Source of the DNA: Alphaproteobacteria bacterium
GTDB taxonomy: Bacteria > Pseudomonadota > Alphaproteobacteria > Micavibrionales > CSBR16-224
DNA length: 5,855 bases
Direction: 5' to 3'
NCBI GenBank assembly: GCA_007116755.1
Contig: SKHU01000127.1
Location: 1 to 5,855 of the forward strand
A program made the position numbers and the translations under genes. Shown here one piece after another: positions 5,590-5,855 of this stretch. The notes beneath the pieces are model-generated. The model had not been told where the DNA came from and did not search any database. It saw only the letters and a list, made by a program, of their open reading frames with translations. The first letter of the stretch is position 1. Each line of letters begins with the position of its first letter.

Positions 5590-5855
5590 TCAAGACCTCC
5601 TGAAGGTTTTTCGCGGCGCGGCTCTGCGCGGCGCGGTTTTGGTGTTGTCATTACTATCGCTTTCAAAACGTTCTTTATATTCCCCGACTCCGTTTCCGGT
5701 TTTGGCGGCGTGGAGTTTTTCGCATTTCATGCGGCTGTCGAACAGATTTTTATCGAGATAAACGGGAATATGCGCGTTTTCCGGCGGCAGTGTTTTTTCA
5801 AGCTCCGCGATGTCGATTTTAAATTCTGTCTGCCCGTTCTCTTTTGCTTCGGCAA
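5590..5855 (-). CDS. C-terminal part of an unidentified operon gene, cut by the window edge
   Basis: An open frame enters from the right edge (first full codon 5853-5851) and ends at TGA 5592-5590, giving 87 residues with no start codon required in the window. It ends 4 bases before the pncA ATG, and the pncA ribosome binding site lies within its last codons, so it is most likely the gene before pncA in the same operon. The visible part is hydrophilic and charged: a Lys/Glu-rich segment (E-L-E-K-T-L-P-P at about 17-24), a possible strand H-I-P-V-Y-L-D-K (28-35), then a tail rich in Arg, Pro and Ala. I cannot name it from this fragment. By context an NAD gene such as nicotinate phosphoribosyltransferase is a reasonable guess, supported by position and pathway logic, not by a motif. 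Confidence 0.65.
   Translation of the reverse strand, partial: AEAKENGQTEFKIDIAELEKTLPPENAHIPVYLDKNLFDSRMKCEKLHAAKTGNGVGEYKERFESDSNDNTKTAPRRAAPRKTFRRS
5595..5601 (-). promoter_or_regulatory. Strong ribosome binding site of pncA
   Basis: AGGAGGT on the minus strand is a near-full match to the anti-Shine-Dalgarno sequence, 9 bases before the ATG at 5585. It settles the pncA start and is embedded in the last codons of the preceding gene. Confidence 0.8.
5612..5636. repeat. Ten-base direct repeat in the 3' end of the partial gene
   Basis: CGCGGCGCGG occurs at 5612-5621 and again at 5627-5636, a period of 15 bases. In the partial minus-strand gene this is an in-frame five-codon unit encoding A-P-R-R-A then A-P-R-K-T. 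It looks like a small tandem duplication in a non-conserved tail. Confidence 0.6.

Noticed and set aside
5586..5666. Upstream pncA start at 5666 adding 27 residues.
   Set aside because: It overlaps the preceding gene by most of its added length, adds a Pro/Arg-rich stretch foreign to nicotinamidases, and ignores the strong AGGAGGT correctly placed for the ATG at 5585.

Overview
The window looks like a chromosomal stretch from an alphaproteobacterium of moderate GC content. The main pointer is an IalB-family (invasion-associated locus B) protein, a family found mostly in Alphaproteobacteria. This placement is an inference; there is no rRNA or other strong marker here. I see no mobile element, CRISPR array, tRNA or rRNA. 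Five complete genes and one partial gene fill almost all of the sequence.

Left block (1-1824). Two minus-strand genes probably form one transcript: a secreted IalB-like protein (1136-1681), then, 41 bases downstream, a short and divergent member of the PiT-type phosphate transporter fold (135-1094, GTG start). A candidate sigma-70-type promoter for the pair lies at 1723-1751. The 143-base divergent spacer between the ialB-like gene and the next gene also holds an AT-rich 30-base dyad and, on the plus strand, a perfect extended -10 element. That element is placed so that transcription should begin at or next to the ATG at 1825, which suggests a leaderless mRNA.

Middle (1825-2418). A small secreted protein of unknown function runs on the plus strand. 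Its pattern is weakly reminiscent of DUF4402-type secreted beta-rich domains. It converges on nadE, and the two coding regions overlap tail to tail by 14 bases.

Right block (2405-5855). A tightly packed minus-strand NAD salvage operon reads, in transcription order: the C-terminal 87 residues of an unidentified protein cut by the window edge, then nicotinamidase (pncA), then a large 828-residue glutamine-hydrolysing NAD+ synthase (nadE). The gaps are 4 and 7 bases, with each Shine-Dalgarno sequence inside or overlapping the end of the preceding gene, so translational coupling is likely. PncA turns nicotinamide into nicotinate. After conversion to nicotinate mononucleotide and then deamido-NAD by enzymes not identified here, NadE amidates deamido-NAD to NAD+. 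The truncated upstream gene is therefore a natural place to look for another NAD gene.

Nothing here is a clearly undescribed multi-gene system. The points most worth following are the leaderless-looking promoter and dyad before the small secreted protein, the unusually long NadE, and the identity of the gene cut off at the right edge.
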